A stretch of DNA of 64,000 nucleotides from positions 179,160 to 243,159 of the forward strand of contig NZ_QAJM01000003.1 of assembly GCF_003852405.1 (NCBI RefSeq). The letters run 5' to 3'. Position 1 is the first letter of the stretch; every line of letters begins with the position of its first letter. Below, one piece after another: positions 54,017 to 62,962 of this stretch. The stretch comes from Pseudomonas sp. KBW05. Its GTDB lineage: Bacteria; Pseudomonadota; Gammaproteobacteria; Pseudomonadales; Pseudomonadaceae. The translations under genes were made by a program, and so were the position numbers. A model generated the notes under the pieces. The model searched no databases and had not been told where the DNA came from. It was given only the letters and a program-made list of their open reading frames with translations.

Positions 54017-55839
54017 TTAAGCGTCTCCAGGGCAGAGGTAAAGGCGCTGGCGCCCTGCTCTGCGGAGCTTGCGGCCAAGCGCATAAATGCAAACAGCTCG
54101 CGACCAGCCCCCACGTTATTGCCCAACAGGCCCGTGGCAGGCGCGCGCGCTGCAAATTCTTCGGCGTCCACCTTAAGCTCCAAGGTGCCCTTCACGCCAT
54201 CGACGCGAATGATATCGCCATCACGCACCCGCGCCAGTGGCCCACCGCTCTGGGCTTCGGGGTTGACGTGGATCGCGGCGGGGATCTTACCCGAGGCGCC
54301 AGACATGCGCCCGTCTGTGACCAACGCGACTTTGAAACCACGGTCCTGCAACACGCCCAGGAACGGGGTCATCTTGTGCAGTTCGGGCATGCCATTGGAG
54401 CGCGGGCCCTGGAAGCGCATCACGGCGACAAAGTCTTTTTCCAACTGGCCGGCCTTGAAGGCATCGGCCAAATCCTGCTGATCCTGGAACACCACCGCCG
54501 GTGCTTCGACGATTTGATGCTCAAGGGCCACGGCCGACACTTTCATCACACCACGGCCGAGATTGCCTTCCATCACGCGCAAACCGCCTTCCGGGGAGAA
54601 CGCACGGGCCACCGGGCGCAGGATGGTTTCGTCGAGGCTTTCGATAGGCCCGTCGCGCCAGATCAGCTCGCCGTCCACCAGGAACGGTTCCTGGGTGTAG
54701 CGGCTCAGGCCCTTGCCCGCGACGGTGTTGACGTCTTCGTGCAACAGGCCGGCTTCGAGCAGTTCGCGGATCAGGAACGACATGCCGCCCGCCGCCTGGA
54801 AGTGGTTGATGTCGGCCTTGCCGTTTGGATAGACGTGGGACAGGGTCGGCACCACCTCGGAGAGGTCGGCCATGTCCTGCCAGGTAAGGATAATGCCCGC
54901 CGACATGGCGATGGCCGGCATGTGCAGGGTGTGGTTGGTGGAACCACCGGTGGCGTTGAGGGCGACGATGGAGTTGACCAGGGATTTCTCGTCGACGATC
55001 TCGCCGATCGGCGTGAAGTTGCCACTGGCCTTGGTCAGGCGCGTCACCTGATGCGCGGCTTCGCGGGTCAGTGCGTCACGCAGTGGCGTGTACGGGTTGA
55101 CGAACGACGCACCGGGCAAGTGCAGCCCCATCACTTCCATCAGCAACTGGTTGGTGTTGGCGGTGCCGTAGAAGGTGCAGGTGCCGGGGCTGTGGTAGGA
55201 CTTCATCTCCGATTCCAGCAGCTCTTCGCGAGTGGCCTTGCCTTCGGCGTAGCGCTGGCGCACGTCGGCTTTCTGCTTGTTGGAGATACCCGATGGCATT
55301 GGCCCGCCTGGCACGAAGATCATCGGCAGATGGCCGTAGCGCAGCGCGCCCATCATCAGGCCGGGAACAATCTTGTCGCAGATGCCCAGCATCAGCGCGG
55401 CGTCGAACATGTTGTGGGACAGCGCTACCGCCGTGGACATGGCGATTACTTCACGGCTGAGCAGGCTCAGCTCCATGCCGGGCTCGCCTTGGGTCACGCC
55501 GTCGCACATGGCGGGAGTGCCGCCGGCGAACTGGCCGACCGAGCCGACTTCGCGCAGGGCTTTCTTGATTTGCTCGGGGAAATGTTCGTACGGCTGGTGC
55601 GCCGAGAGCATGTCGTTATATGACGAAACAATTGCCACGTTGGCGGCGTTCATCATGCGCAGGCTGTTTTTGTCTTCGGTGCCGCAACCGGCCACGCCGT
55701 GGGCGAAGTTGGCGCATTGCAGCTTGCCGCGCATCGGACCGTCGCTGGCTGCGCCGCGAATGAGCGCAAGGTAAGCCTCGCGGGTGGCGCGGCTACGGGC
55801 GATAAGCCGTTCGGTGACCTCAAGAACGCGGGGATGCAT
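54013..55839 (-). CDS. edd: 6-phosphogluconate dehydratase
   Basis: It converts 6-phosphogluconate to 2-keto-3-deoxy-6-phosphogluconate, the defining Entner-Doudoroff step. The 608-residue protein belongs to the IlvD/Edd family with a 4Fe-4S cluster. The motifs [26 protein letters not shown] and [24 protein letters not shown] are present, as are [12 protein letters not shown] and [23 protein letters not shown] lies upstream of the ATG. It is the first gene of an edd-glk unit and is divergent from gapA, with HexR-type boxes between. Confidence 0.97.
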   Translation of the reverse strand: MHPRVLEVTERLIARSRATREAYLALIRGAASDGPMRGKLQCANFAHGVAGCGTEDKNSLRMMNAANVAIVSSYNDMLSAHQPYEHFPEQIKKALREVGSVGQFAGGTPAMCDGVTQGEPGMELSLLSREVIAMSTAVALSHNMFDAALMLGICDKIVPGLMMGALRYGHLPMIFVPGGPMPSGISNKQKADVRQRYAEGKATREELLESEMKSYHSPGTCTFYGTANTNQLLMEVMGLHLPGASFVNPYTPLRDALTREAAHQVTRLTKASGNFTPIGEIVDEKSLVNSIVALNATGGSTNHTLHMPAIAMSAGIILTWQDMADLSEVVPTLSHVYPNGKADINHFQAAGGMSFLIRELLEAGLLHEDVNTVAGKGLSRYTQEPFLVDGELIWRDGPIESLDETILRPVARAFSPEGGLRVMEGNLGRGVMKVSAVALEHQIVEAPAVVFQDQQDLADAFKAGQLEKDFVAVMRFQGPRSNGMPELHKMTPFLGVLQDRGFKVALVTDGRMSGASGKIPAAIHVNPEAQSGGPLARVRDGDIIRVDGVKGTLELKVDAEEFAARAPATGLLGNNVGAGRELFAFMRLAASSAEQGASAFTSALETLK

Positions 55840-55959
55840 GTGTAGAACTCCAGGCTAACGGATGTGGCGACCTGAGTGTCTATGCTGATCAAACGCCCGC
55901 TACGCATGGGATGGCAGGGTGTCGTTTAAATCATCGGACCAGTTGATTCAGGTCACTCG

Positions 55960-55974
55960 TTGTAGATTGAACAA
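55960..55974. promoter_or_regulatory. HexR-type operator, edd-proximal
   Basis: TTGTAGATTGAACAA fits TTGT-N7-ACAA, the motif known for HexR, the repressor of Pseudomonas central glucose genes that responds to 2-keto-3-deoxy-6-phosphogluconate. It lies 121 bases upstream of edd. Confidence 0.65.
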
Positions 55975-56021
55975 AATATTGCCACTAAAAAGGCTTGTTT
56001 TCTATTTTTATGCGAATAATC

Positions 56022-56036
56022 TTGTAATTCTTACAA
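56022..56036. promoter_or_regulatory. HexR-type operator, gapA-proximal
   Basis: TTGTAATTCTTACAA fits TTGT-N7-ACAA and ends 24 bases ahead of the gapA start, where it could block transcription initiation. It is 62 bases from the edd-proximal copy. Confidence 0.7.
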
Positions 56037-56060
56037 CAAATCGACGACAGGCACTCTCCA

Positions 56061-57062
56061 ATGACTCTTCGTATCGCAATCAATGGTTTTGGCCGTATTG
56101 GCCGTAATGTCCTGCGCGCACTGTATACCCAAGGCTACCGCCAGGATTTGCAGATCGTCGCCATCAACGATCTGGGCGACAGTTCGATCAACGCCCACCT
56201 GCTCAAATACGACACCGTACATGGCACTTTCGAAGCAGAGGTTGCCCACGATCAGGAAAGCCTGACCGTCAATGGTGACCGGATTGCCGTCAGTGCCATT
56301 CGCAACCCGGCCGAACTGCCGTGGGCTGCCCACAAGATCGACGTGGTGTTCGAATGCACCGGCCTGTTCACTGACCGTGACAAGGCGGCCGCCCATATTA
56401 CCGCTGGCGCGCGCAAGGTGATCATTTCTGCACCGGCCAAGGGCGCGGACGCGACCGTGGTCTACGGCGTGAACCATGACATTCTGCGCCAATCCCACCA
56501 GATCATCTCCAACGCCTCGTGCACCACCAACTGCCTGGCGCCGGTGGCCCAGGTGCTGCACCGCGAACTGGGCATCGAAAGCGGCCTGATGACCACCATC
56601 CACGCCTACACCAACGACCAGAACCTCACCGACGTCTATCACACCGACCCGTACCGCGCGCGCTCGGCCACCCAGAACATGATCCCGAGCAAGACCGGCG
56701 CCGCCGAAGCGGTGGGCCTGGTACTGCCGGAACTGGCGGGCAAGCTGACCGGCATGGCCGTGCGCGTGCCGGTGATCAACGTGTCGCTGGTGGACCTCAC
56801 CGTGCAGTTGAAGAAAGACGCCACGGCCGAACAGGTCAACGCGCTGCTGAAAGAAGCCAGCCAGCACTCGAAAATCCTCGGCTACAACACCCTGCCGCTG
56901 GTTTCGAGTGACTTCAACCACAACCCGCTGTCGTCGATCTTCGATGCCAATCACACCAAGGTCAGCGGTAAATTGCTGAAAGTGCTGGCCTGGTACGACA
57001 ACGAGTGGGGCTTCTCCAACCGCATGCTGGATAACTGCCTGGCGCTGTGTAACGCCGAATAA
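56061..57062 (+). CDS. gapA: Glyceraldehyde-3-phosphate dehydrogenase, type I
   Basis: It oxidises glyceraldehyde 3-phosphate to 1,3-bisphosphoglycerate with NAD. The 333-residue protein has the Rossmann start [17 protein letters not shown], catalytic Cys154 in [19 protein letters not shown], and the C-terminal [12 protein letters not shown]. In the nucleotide-specificity loop, IAINDLG keeps the Asp typical of NAD users. It is divergent from edd and likely repressed by HexR through the box just upstream. A compound REP element follows the stop. Confidence 0.97.
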   Translation: MTLRIAINGFGRIGRNVLRALYTQGYRQDLQIVAINDLGDSSINAHLLKYDTVHGTFEAEVAHDQESLTVNGDRIAVSAIRNPAELPWAAHKIDVVFECTGLFTDRDKAAAHITAGARKVIISAPAKGADATVVYGVNHDILRQSHQIISNASCTTNCLAPVAQVLHRELGIESGLMTTIHAYTNDQNLTDVYHTDPYRARSATQNMIPSKTGAAEAVGLVLPELAGKLTGMAVRVPVINVSLVDLTVQLKKDATAEQVNALLKEASQHSKILGYNTLPLVSSDFNHNPLSSIFDANHTKVSGKLLKVLAWYDNEWGFSNRMLDNCLALCNAE

Positions 57063-57081
57063 CGGCCCAGTAGAGATCCCA

Positions 57082-57186
57082 TGTGGGAGCGGGCTTGTGT
57101 GGGAGCGGGCTTGCTCGCGAATGCGGTGTGTCAGTTATAGAGGTTTTGTCTGACACACCGCTTTCGCGAGCAAGCCCGCTCCCACA
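57082..57186. repeat. REP doublet with one doubled arm, after gapA
   Basis: The left side carries the doubled TGTGGGAGCGGGCTTG arm and the right side a single inverse arm; the centre contains GTGTGTCAG...CTGACACAC. It is intermediate between the simple doublets and the compound copies. Confidence 0.9.
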
Positions 57187-57232
57187 TTTTGTCCTGCGTT
57201 AACCTGCAAAAGTGTGCCTTGCAATTTGCGTT

Positions 57233-57251
57233 GATGATAAGCATTATCATT
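57233..57251. promoter_or_regulatory. Fur box upstream of the ECF sigma gene
   Basis: GATGATAAGCATTATCATT contains ATGATAA-GCA-TTATCAT, a 7-3-7 perfect inverted repeat closely matching the Fur consensus. It ends 25 bases ahead of the sigma-factor start, implying iron repression of the heme operon. Confidence 0.8.
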
Positions 57252-57276
57252 AACTGCAAATCGGTCTGGTATCACT

Positions 57277-57795
57277 GTGAGCCAATCTCGCTTCAACCAA
57301 GTCTTTCTCACCCAACGGGTGATTCTGCTGCGCACCTTGCAGCGCATGGTGAACAACCACAGCACCGCAGAGGACCTGTTGCAGGAAACCTACCTGCGCG
57401 TCACCCGGGCCCTCAGTGAGCGGCCTATCGATCACCTCGAACCTTTCGTCTACCAAACGGCGCGCAATCTGGCGCTGGACCACCTGCGCTCCCGCAGGAT
57501 CCAGGCCCGCACGTTGCAGGAAGATGTCCCGCTGGACATCCTGCAAAGCGTCGCCGCCCCCATCAGCACGCCCGAAGATGCCACCCAGGCCGAGCAATTG
57601 CTTGAGCACTTGAGCGTCAGCCTGGGCCAGTTGAGCGCCCGCCAGCAGCAGATTTTCATCCTCAGCCGCCTGCACGGTTGCAGCTACCAGGAGATTGCCG
57701 ATCAGTTGGAAGTGTCCTTGAGCACCGTGCAAAAGGAACTGAAACTGATCATGGCCATCTGCGTAGGTGTGGCCGAAAGGTTGGATCGGCCTTAA
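57277..57795 (+). CDS. ECF sigma factor of the iron-starvation (FecI/HasI/HxuI) type
   Basis: A 172-residue ECF sigma factor. Region 2 includes HSTAEDLLQETYLRVTRAL and FVYQTARNLALDHLRSRRIQAR; region 4 includes LSARQQQIFILSRLHGCSYQEIADQLEVSLSTVQKEL. The GTG at 57277 begins MSQSRF and has only a weak ribosome-binding site. It lies just after a Fur box and 61 bases before the FecR-like gene, followed by a receptor with an N-terminal signalling domain. This is the standard cell-surface signalling layout, as in HasI-HasS-HasR and HxuI-HxuR-HxuA. Confidence 0.92.
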   Translation: MSQSRFNQVFLTQRVILLRTLQRMVNNHSTAEDLLQETYLRVTRALSERPIDHLEPFVYQTARNLALDHLRSRRIQARTLQEDVPLDILQSVAAPISTPEDATQAEQLLEHLSVSLGQLSARQQQIFILSRLHGCSYQEIADQLEVSLSTVQKELKLIMAICVGVAERLDRP

Positions 57796-57856
57796 GCTTC
57801 ATCCGATTGTGCTGTAGGAAAGATCAATAAAACGTGGCGAAGACCCGAGGAACACC

Positions 57857-58825
57857 GTGACGGACCCGAATAAACGGCACCCCCATGAGCTGGCTCATGA
57901 GGTGTTGCAAGACACGGCTATGGACCAAGCCCTCGATTGGCTGATCGCCTTGCAATGCCCGTTGCCCGGGCAACAGGCCGAATTTGAAGCCTGGCTGGCC
58001 AGCGACCCGGCCCACCGCCAAGCGTTCGCCAAGGCCCAGGCCGCCTGGGGTGGCGCGCCAGTGCACAGCGCCGCCGTGGCCCTTGCCGCGCCGCGCAAAC
58101 CGAGCGCCTGGCGCCGTATCAAACCGCACTGGAAACCCCTGGCCACCGCTGCCGTGCTGCTGATCGGCCTGTTCAGCTTCAGCAACCTGCCGGTGCGCCT
58201 GCAAGCCGATCATCTCACCGTGGTCGGCGAACGCCAGCGCCTGCAATTGGACGACGGCTCCAAGGTGCTACTGAACACCAACTCGGCGTTTTCCAGCCGC
58301 ATCAAGAACCAGCAGCACATCGCTCGCCTGTACCAGGGCGAAGCGTTTTTTGAAGTGGCGCCCAGCCACGGCCTGCCCCTGGAGATCGACGCCGGCCCGG
58401 TGCGCGCCAGCGTGCGCGATACCGCCTTCGCCGTGCGCTACCTCAATGGCGAGGCCCAAGTGCAGGTACAACGTGGCGACGTCGACCTGAGCAACACCTT
58501 CGACGACGCGCGCGTGCGCTTGAGCGCCGGGCAAAGTATCCGTATCGGCCCCAAGGGCTTCGGCCCGCCCGCCAAGCTGGACGCCAACAAGGACCTGGCC
58601 TGGGTCCAGGGCCGGCTGATCTTTGAAAACTGCCCGATGAGCGAAGTGCTCGCCGAGCTGCGCCGCTATTACCCGGGCTGGATCGTCAACAACAACGAGC
58701 AACTGGCCAGCGTCGCCGTCACCGGCAATTACCGCCTCGACCAGCCCCTGGACGTGGTGCGCTCACTGGCCCACATCACCTCGGCCAAGCTGTCGGAATA
58801 CCCGGCGCTGGTGATCTTGAACTAA
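57857..58825 (+). CDS. FecR-family anti-sigma factor
   Basis: A 322-residue inner-membrane signal transducer. An N-terminal cytoplasmic DUF4880-like part (1-60, MDQALDWLIALQCPLPGQQAEFEAWLASDPAHRQAFAKA) precedes one membrane helix near 94-112. The periplasmic FecR domain follows (LDDGSKVLLNTNSAFSSRI, GEAFFEVAPSHGLPLEI, VQVQRGDVDLS), and then a C-terminal secretin/STN-like lobe (GRLIFENCPMSEVLAELRRYYPG). GAGGAACACC precedes the GTG start. It should hold or activate the sigma factor upstream according to the state of the receptor downstream. Confidence 0.92.
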   Translation: MTDPNKRHPHELAHEVLQDTAMDQALDWLIALQCPLPGQQAEFEAWLASDPAHRQAFAKAQAAWGGAPVHSAAVALAAPRKPSAWRRIKPHWKPLATAAVLLIGLFSFSNLPVRLQADHLTVVGERQRLQLDDGSKVLLNTNSAFSSRIKNQQHIARLYQGEAFFEVAPSHGLPLEIDAGPVRASVRDTAFAVRYLNGEAQVQVQRGDVDLSNTFDDARVRLSAGQSIRIGPKGFGPPAKLDANKDLAWVQGRLIFENCPMSEVLAELRRYYPGWIVNNNEQLASVAVTGNYRLDQPLDVVRSLAHITSAKLSEYPALVILN

Positions 58826-58826
58826 A

Positions 58827-58841
58827 TGAGAATTATTTTTA
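58827..58841. promoter_or_regulatory. Possible second Fur-like site ahead of the heme receptor
   Basis: TGAGAATTATTTTTA is a degraded 7-1-7 Fur-type repeat in the short AT-rich gap between the FecR-like gene and the receptor. Two CGTC motifs, as in iron-starvation sigma -10 elements, follow around 58860-58870. Both are weak matches. Confidence 0.3.
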
Positions 58842-58940
58842 CTCGATAACCTCTGGCGGTACGTCTCGTCTTAGCCAATGCAACTGATTCCCATTTGTTT
58901 CAGTTCGCAACTATAAGATTCGTACTCCGGAGCGCTCTCG

Positions 58941-61511
58941 ATGTCCTCTCGTTTCAACCGCCGGTCTTCCTTGCCCGTGCTGTCCGTGCTGACCGCCGCC
59001 ATCCTGCTGGCTGGCGCGCCGGCGATGGCCGCCACCGCTGCCGAGCCTGCGCCGCGCAGCCACGGCAACTACAACTTCAGTATCGAGCAACAGCCGTTGG
59101 TGTCCGCGCTGAACGCCTTCACCAGCGTCACCGGCTGGCAAGTCGGCCTGCCGGCAGAGCTGGGCCAGGGTGTGTCGTCCCCTGGCGTACGTGGCCCGCT
59201 GCCACCGGAAAAAGCCCTGGACCAGTTGTTGGTGGGGACCAACCTGAGCTACCGCAAACTGGGCAACAACAACATCGTCCTGGAAAAACGTGCGGCCGGC
59301 GGCACCCTCAACCTGCAGCAAGTGACCATCAGCGCCACCCGCCACGAGCAGGATGTGACCAGCGTACCGAGCACCGTCAGCGTGCATGACCGCCAGGAGC
59401 TGGACCGCCTCAACGTCGGCAACAGTCGCGACCTGGTGCGCTACGAGCCCGGCGTCTCCGTGGGCGGCGCCGGCACCCGTTCGGGCAATGCCGGTTTCAA
59501 CATCCGTGGCATCGACGGCGACCGCATCCTTACCCAGGTCGATGGCGTCGAAGTGCCCGATCACTTCTCCAACGGCCCGTACGCGCAGACCCGTCGCAAC
59601 TATGTCGACCCGGAGATCGTCAAGCGCGTCGAAATCCTGCGCGGCCCGGCCTCGGCCCTGTACGGCAGCAGCGCCATCGGCGGCGCGGTGAGCTACTTCA
59701 CCCTCGACCCCGACGACATCATCAAGCCCGGCCAGGACGTCGGCGCCCGCCTGAAGACCGGCTACAGCTCCGCCGACGAAAGCTGGCTGACCTCCGGCAC
59801 CGTCGCCGGCCGCGTGCAGGACTTCGACGGCTTGCTGCACCTGAGCCAGCGCAACGGCCACGAGACCGAATCCTATGACGGCAACAACGTCACCGGCTTG
59901 AACCGCACCGCCGCCAACCCGGAAGACGCGCGCACCACCAACGTGCTGGCCAAGCTGGGCTGGAACTACGGCGATGACAACCGCCTGGGCTTCACCTACG
60001 AGAAGTACAAGGACGACCGCGACACCAATCAGAAGAGCGCCGTGGGCGGCCCGTACAACACCGGCTTCAACAGCAACCTGTACCGCGCACGCACCGGCAA
60101 CGACACCATCAGCCGCGAGCGCTTTGGCCTGGAAAACAGCTTTGCCGTCGACTCGCTGTTTGCCGACCGCATCAAGACCAGCCTCAACTACCAGATCGCC
60201 AAGACCGACCAGACCACGGACGAACACTACGTGTCGGGCGCGCGCAATTTGTTGCGCCAACGGGAGACGCTCTACGAGGAAAAACAATGGGTGTTCGACG
60301 CCCAACTGGACAAGGCGTTTGCCATTGGCGACACCGACCACGTGGTGACCTACGGCACCACCCTCAAGCAGGCGAAGGTCACCGGCTCACGCACCGGCAG
60401 CGCCACCTGCCTGACCGTCAGCACCTACTGCGCAACCGTTGGCGGCCCGAGCACCTTCCCATCGGACAAAGTCGTCCCGGCCAGCGACTTCCCGGACCCG
60501 ACCATCAACACCTACGCGCTGTTCGCCCAGGACCAGATCACCTGGGGCAAATGGACCTTCCTGCCCAGCGTGCGTTATGACTACACCCAGCTCAAGCCCA
60601 AGCTGACCGAGGATTTCCTCAACGCCACCGACCCGAATCGCGTCTACGCCCATGACGACAGCGACAAGACCTGGCACCGCGTGTCGCCGAAATTCGGCCT
60701 GACCTACGCCCTGACCGACAACTACACCTGGTTCGGCCAGTACGCCGAAGGCTTCCGCACACCGTCGGCGAAAGCCCTGTACGGCCGCTTCGAAAATATC
60801 CAGCAAGGCTACGTGGTCGAACCCAACTCGGACCTCAAGCCGGAAAGCAGCAAGAGCTTCGAAACCGGCCTGCGCGGCAACTTCGAGGAGGGCAACTTCG
60901 ACGTGGCGGTGTTCTATAACAAGTACCACGACTTCATCAACGAAGACGCGGCACTGCTGTCCCCCACCGGCACCGCGTTCAAGGCCAGCAACATCAAGCG
61001 CGCCACCATCAAGGGCGTGGAAGCCAAGGGTCGCCTGAACCTCGACAGCTTCGGCGCACCGCAAGGCCTGTACACCCAGGGCTCGGTGGCCTACGCCTAC
61101 GGCCGCAACGAAGACACCGGCGAGCCGATCAACAGCGTCAACCCGCTCAAGGGCGTGTTTGGCCTGGGCTACGAGCAGCAAAACTATGGCGCACTGGTTA
61201 GCTGGACCCTGGTCAAGAAGCAGGATCGTGTCGACAAGAACACCTTCTTCTCGCCCGACGGCGACACCAGCAAGGCCCCGTTCAAGACTCCAGGCTTTGG
61301 CATCGTCGACCTGACCGGTTTCTACAAAGTCACCAACGACGTGACCATCAACGGTGGCCTGTACAACGTGACCGACAAGAAATACTGGAACTGGGACGAC
61401 GTGCGCAGCTTCGACAGCATTGGCGAAGCCGGTGTGACTGCGCCCGCCAATATCGACCGCCTGACCCAGCCTGGCCGCAACTTTGCGATCAACCTGATCT
61501 GGGATATCTGA
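58941..61511 (+). CDS. TonB-dependent heme/hemoglobin receptor with signalling (STN) domain
   Basis: An 856-residue outer-membrane receptor. A signal peptide (1-30, ending AMA) is followed by an STN signalling domain (about 45-115, FSIEQQPLVSALNAFTSVTGWQVGLP). The plug is at about 130-240 (SATRHEQDVTSVPSTVSV, RGIDGDRILTQVDGVEVPD, EILRGPASALYGSSAIGGAVSYFT), and the 22-strand barrel ends in NFAINLIWDI. FRTPSAKALYGRF corresponds to the FRAP heme-receptor box, and PANIDRLTQPGRN is typical of hemoglobin/heme receptors. GGAG precedes the ATG. No hasA-like hemophore gene is next to it, so HxuA-type is as likely as HasR-type. A heme oxygenase gene follows. Confidence 0.92.
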   Translation: MSSRFNRRSSLPVLSVLTAAILLAGAPAMAATAAEPAPRSHGNYNFSIEQQPLVSALNAFTSVTGWQVGLPAELGQGVSSPGVRGPLPPEKALDQLLVGTNLSYRKLGNNNIVLEKRAAGGTLNLQQVTISATRHEQDVTSVPSTVSVHDRQELDRLNVGNSRDLVRYEPGVSVGGAGTRSGNAGFNIRGIDGDRILTQVDGVEVPDHFSNGPYAQTRRNYVDPEIVKRVEILRGPASALYGSSAIGGAVSYFTLDPDDIIKPGQDVGARLKTGYSSADESWLTSGTVAGRVQDFDGLLHLSQRNGHETESYDGNNVTGLNRTAANPEDARTTNVLAKLGWNYGDDNRLGFTYEKYKDDRDTNQKSAVGGPYNTGFNSNLYRARTGNDTISRERFGLENSFAVDSLFADRIKTSLNYQIAKTDQTTDEHYVSGARNLLRQRETLYEEKQWVFDAQLDKAFAIGDTDHVVTYGTTLKQAKVTGSRTGSATCLTVSTYCATVGGPSTFPSDKVVPASDFPDPTINTYALFAQDQITWGKWTFLPSVRYDYTQLKPKLTEDFLNATDPNRVYAHDDSDKTWHRVSPKFGLTYALTDNYTWFGQYAEGFRTPSAKALYGRFENIQQGYVVEPNSDLKPESSKSFETGLRGNFEEGNFDVAVFYNKYHDFINEDAALLSPTGTAFKASNIKRATIKGVEAKGRLNLDSFGAPQGLYTQGSVAYAYGRNEDTGEPINSVNPLKGVFGLGYEQQNYGALVSWTLVKKQDRVDKNTFFSPDGDTSKAPFKTPGFGIVDLTGFYKVTNDVTINGGLYNVTDKKYWNWDDVRSFDSIGEAGVTAPANIDRLTQPGRNFAINLIWDI

Positions 61512-61520
61512 TAGCGCCTG

Positions 61521-61563
61521 CCTCACCCCGCCGATATTTCCGCGGCGGGGTGAGGTTTTTTTA
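61521..61563 (+). terminator. Rho-independent terminator of the heme receptor gene
   Basis: CCTCACCCCGCCG pairs with CGGCGGGGTGAGG around an 8-base loop and is followed by T7. It separates the receptor from the heme oxygenase gene, so the latter may need read-through or its own promoter in the 84-base gap that follows. Confidence 0.93.
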
Positions 61564-61647
61564 CTGTGCCGCGTCTTCTTGTTCGTCTATTTGATAACGG
61601 CTCTCTTTAAGAGCAACAAGGCGCTCCCCCTTCTCAAGGACTTTTTC

Positions 61648-62256
61648 ATGACCGCTTCTCCTACCGCAGAACGCCCAAGCCTGCGCTCCCAGCGCCTGAA
61701 CCAGATCACCAACGAACCGCACACCAAGCTCGACGCCCTCGTCAAAGCCCACGCGCCGTTCGAAACCCAAGCCAACTTTGCCCGCTTCGTGGTGGCGCAA
61801 TACCTGTTCCAGTCGGAACTGGTGGCCCTGTACAACGATGCCGAACTGATCAAGATCGTCCCGGACCTGGCCGCACGCTGCCGCGCCGACGCCGCCAAGC
61901 TGGACCTGGCCGACCTCGACACCGACGTGCCCGCCCCTGTCGCCGGCGCAGTGAAAGACCCGAGCAAGGCCGAAGCCCTGGGCTGGCTGTTCGTGTCCGA
62001 AGGTTCCAAGCTGGGCGCTGCGTTCCTGATCAAACGCGCCGTGGGCCTGGGCCTGAGCGAAACCTTCGGTGCCCGTCACCTGGGCGAGCCGGCCGGTGGT
62101 CGTGCTGAAGGTTGGAAGAGCTTCACCCGCACCCTCGACGGCCTGGAATTCAGCGCTGAAGAAGAAGCCGCCGTGGAAAAAGGTGCAGTGGATGCGTTTG
62201 TGCGCTTCACCGTTTTGCTGGAACAGGCGTACGCTACGACCCCAGAACTGGCCTGA
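61648..62256 (+). CDS. hemO: Heme oxygenase (HemO/PigA-type)
   Basis: It opens heme to biliverdin, CO and iron, releasing iron from imported heme. The 202-residue protein matches the length of Pseudomonas PigA/HemO. The proximal-helix region RLNQITNEPHTKLDALVKAHAPFET and the distal-helix motif GWLFVSEGSKLGAAFLIKRA with its flexible glycines are visible. AAGGA lies seven bases ahead of the ATG at 61648, which is preferred over the upstream in-frame ATG at 61579. Its place directly after the receptor couples heme import with breakdown. Confidence 0.93.
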   Translation: MTASPTAERPSLRSQRLNQITNEPHTKLDALVKAHAPFETQANFARFVVAQYLFQSELVALYNDAELIKIVPDLAARCRADAAKLDLADLDTDVPAPVAGAVKDPSKAEALGWLFVSEGSKLGAAFLIKRAVGLGLSETFGARHLGEPAGGRAEGWKSFTRTLDGLEFSAEEEAAVEKGAVDAFVRFTVLLEQAYATTPELA

Positions 62257-62281
62257 CTCCCAGATTGAAATACAATTTAAA

Positions 62282-62373
62282 TGTGGGAGCGGGCTTGCTC
62301 GCGAAGGCGGCAGATCAGTCAACTCATTCTGTGACTGACCCACCGCTTTCGCGAGCAAGCCCGCTCCCACATT
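62282..62373. repeat. REP doublet after hemO
   Basis: Simple inverted arms TGTGGGAGCGGGCTTGCTCGCGA and the reverse, with a 46-base centre, lie between hemO and the DUF454 gene. Confidence 0.92.
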
Positions 62374-62424
62374 TGGCTCTCATTTCAAGCTGATTTTTTG
62401 CTTTATCTTTTTTTGCGCAAACCT

Positions 62425-62826
62425 ATGACCGGCAAAACCCAATCCACCTCGAAAATCGCCCGGATCCTCTTCGGCCTGCTGGCCTACGTCAGCCTGGGCA
62501 TTGGCTTGGTGGCGATTGTCATACCGGGTTTGCCCACCACCGAATTCATCCTGCTCGCCGCCTGGGCCGCCACCAAAAGCTCACCGCGCCTCAGCGCCTG
62601 GCTGGAAAACCACCGGTTGTTCGGGCCGATCCTGTTCAACTGGCGCAACGGCAAGATCATCGCCCGCCGTGCCAAGGTCAGCGCCACCGTGAGCATGCTG
62701 CTCTGCGCCGGGCTGATGCTGGTGATGCTCGACCATGGCTGGCCGATCTACCTGGCAATTGCCGGGATGAGCCTGGGCAACCTGTGGATCTGGTCGCGCC
62801 CGGAGCGGCTCGCACGGCCCGCATAA
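62425..62826 (+). CDS. DUF454 (YbaN-like) inner membrane protein
   Basis: A 133-residue membrane protein of the YbaN/DUF454 family. Conserved stretches are LGIGLVAIVIPGLPTTEFILLAAWAATKSSPRLSAWL and LFGPILFNWRNGKIIARRAKV; three hydrophobic helices are visible (about 15-40, 45-60, 90-125). The ATG at 62425 is chosen because the in-frame upstream start adds residues lacking family character. Function is unknown. In several pseudomonads such genes sit beside hemO, and this one follows it with only a REP doublet between. Confidence 0.88.
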   Translation: MTGKTQSTSKIARILFGLLAYVSLGIGLVAIVIPGLPTTEFILLAAWAATKSSPRLSAWLENHRLFGPILFNWRNGKIIARRAKVSATVSMLLCAGLMLVMLDHGWPIYLAIAGMSLGNLWIWSRPERLARPA

Positions 62827-62962
62827 CGCTGCGCGTAGGAGACTTCCTACCGCTCATCGCCTCCCTCTCATGAAACGCCCCTCTGCGCCGATGCCAAAGA
62901 CATAGCGCCGAATGGACTTGGCCGTGCTCCGTATACCAACAAGTCCATTCGCGAGTGAACCT

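Noticed and set aside
54268-55623. Long plus-strand ORF (451 codons) opposite edd
   Set aside because: A shadow of edd with antisense-type composition and no ribosome-binding site or motif.
58911-60341. Long minus-strand ORF (476 codons) opposite the heme receptor
   Set aside because: A shadow of a conserved receptor; the Val/Gly/Ala-rich sequence lacks any family signature.
58941-61511. Naming the receptor hasR outright
   Set aside because: No hasA hemophore or has secretion genes are present, and HxuA-type receptors share the same ECF-FecR-STN arrangement, so no specific symbol is given.
13057-62373. Repeated short inverted elements considered as CRISPR or transposon ends
   Set aside because: They occur as isolated inverted doublets between genes, with no regularly spaced direct repeats, cas genes, transposase or target duplications; they are REP elements.
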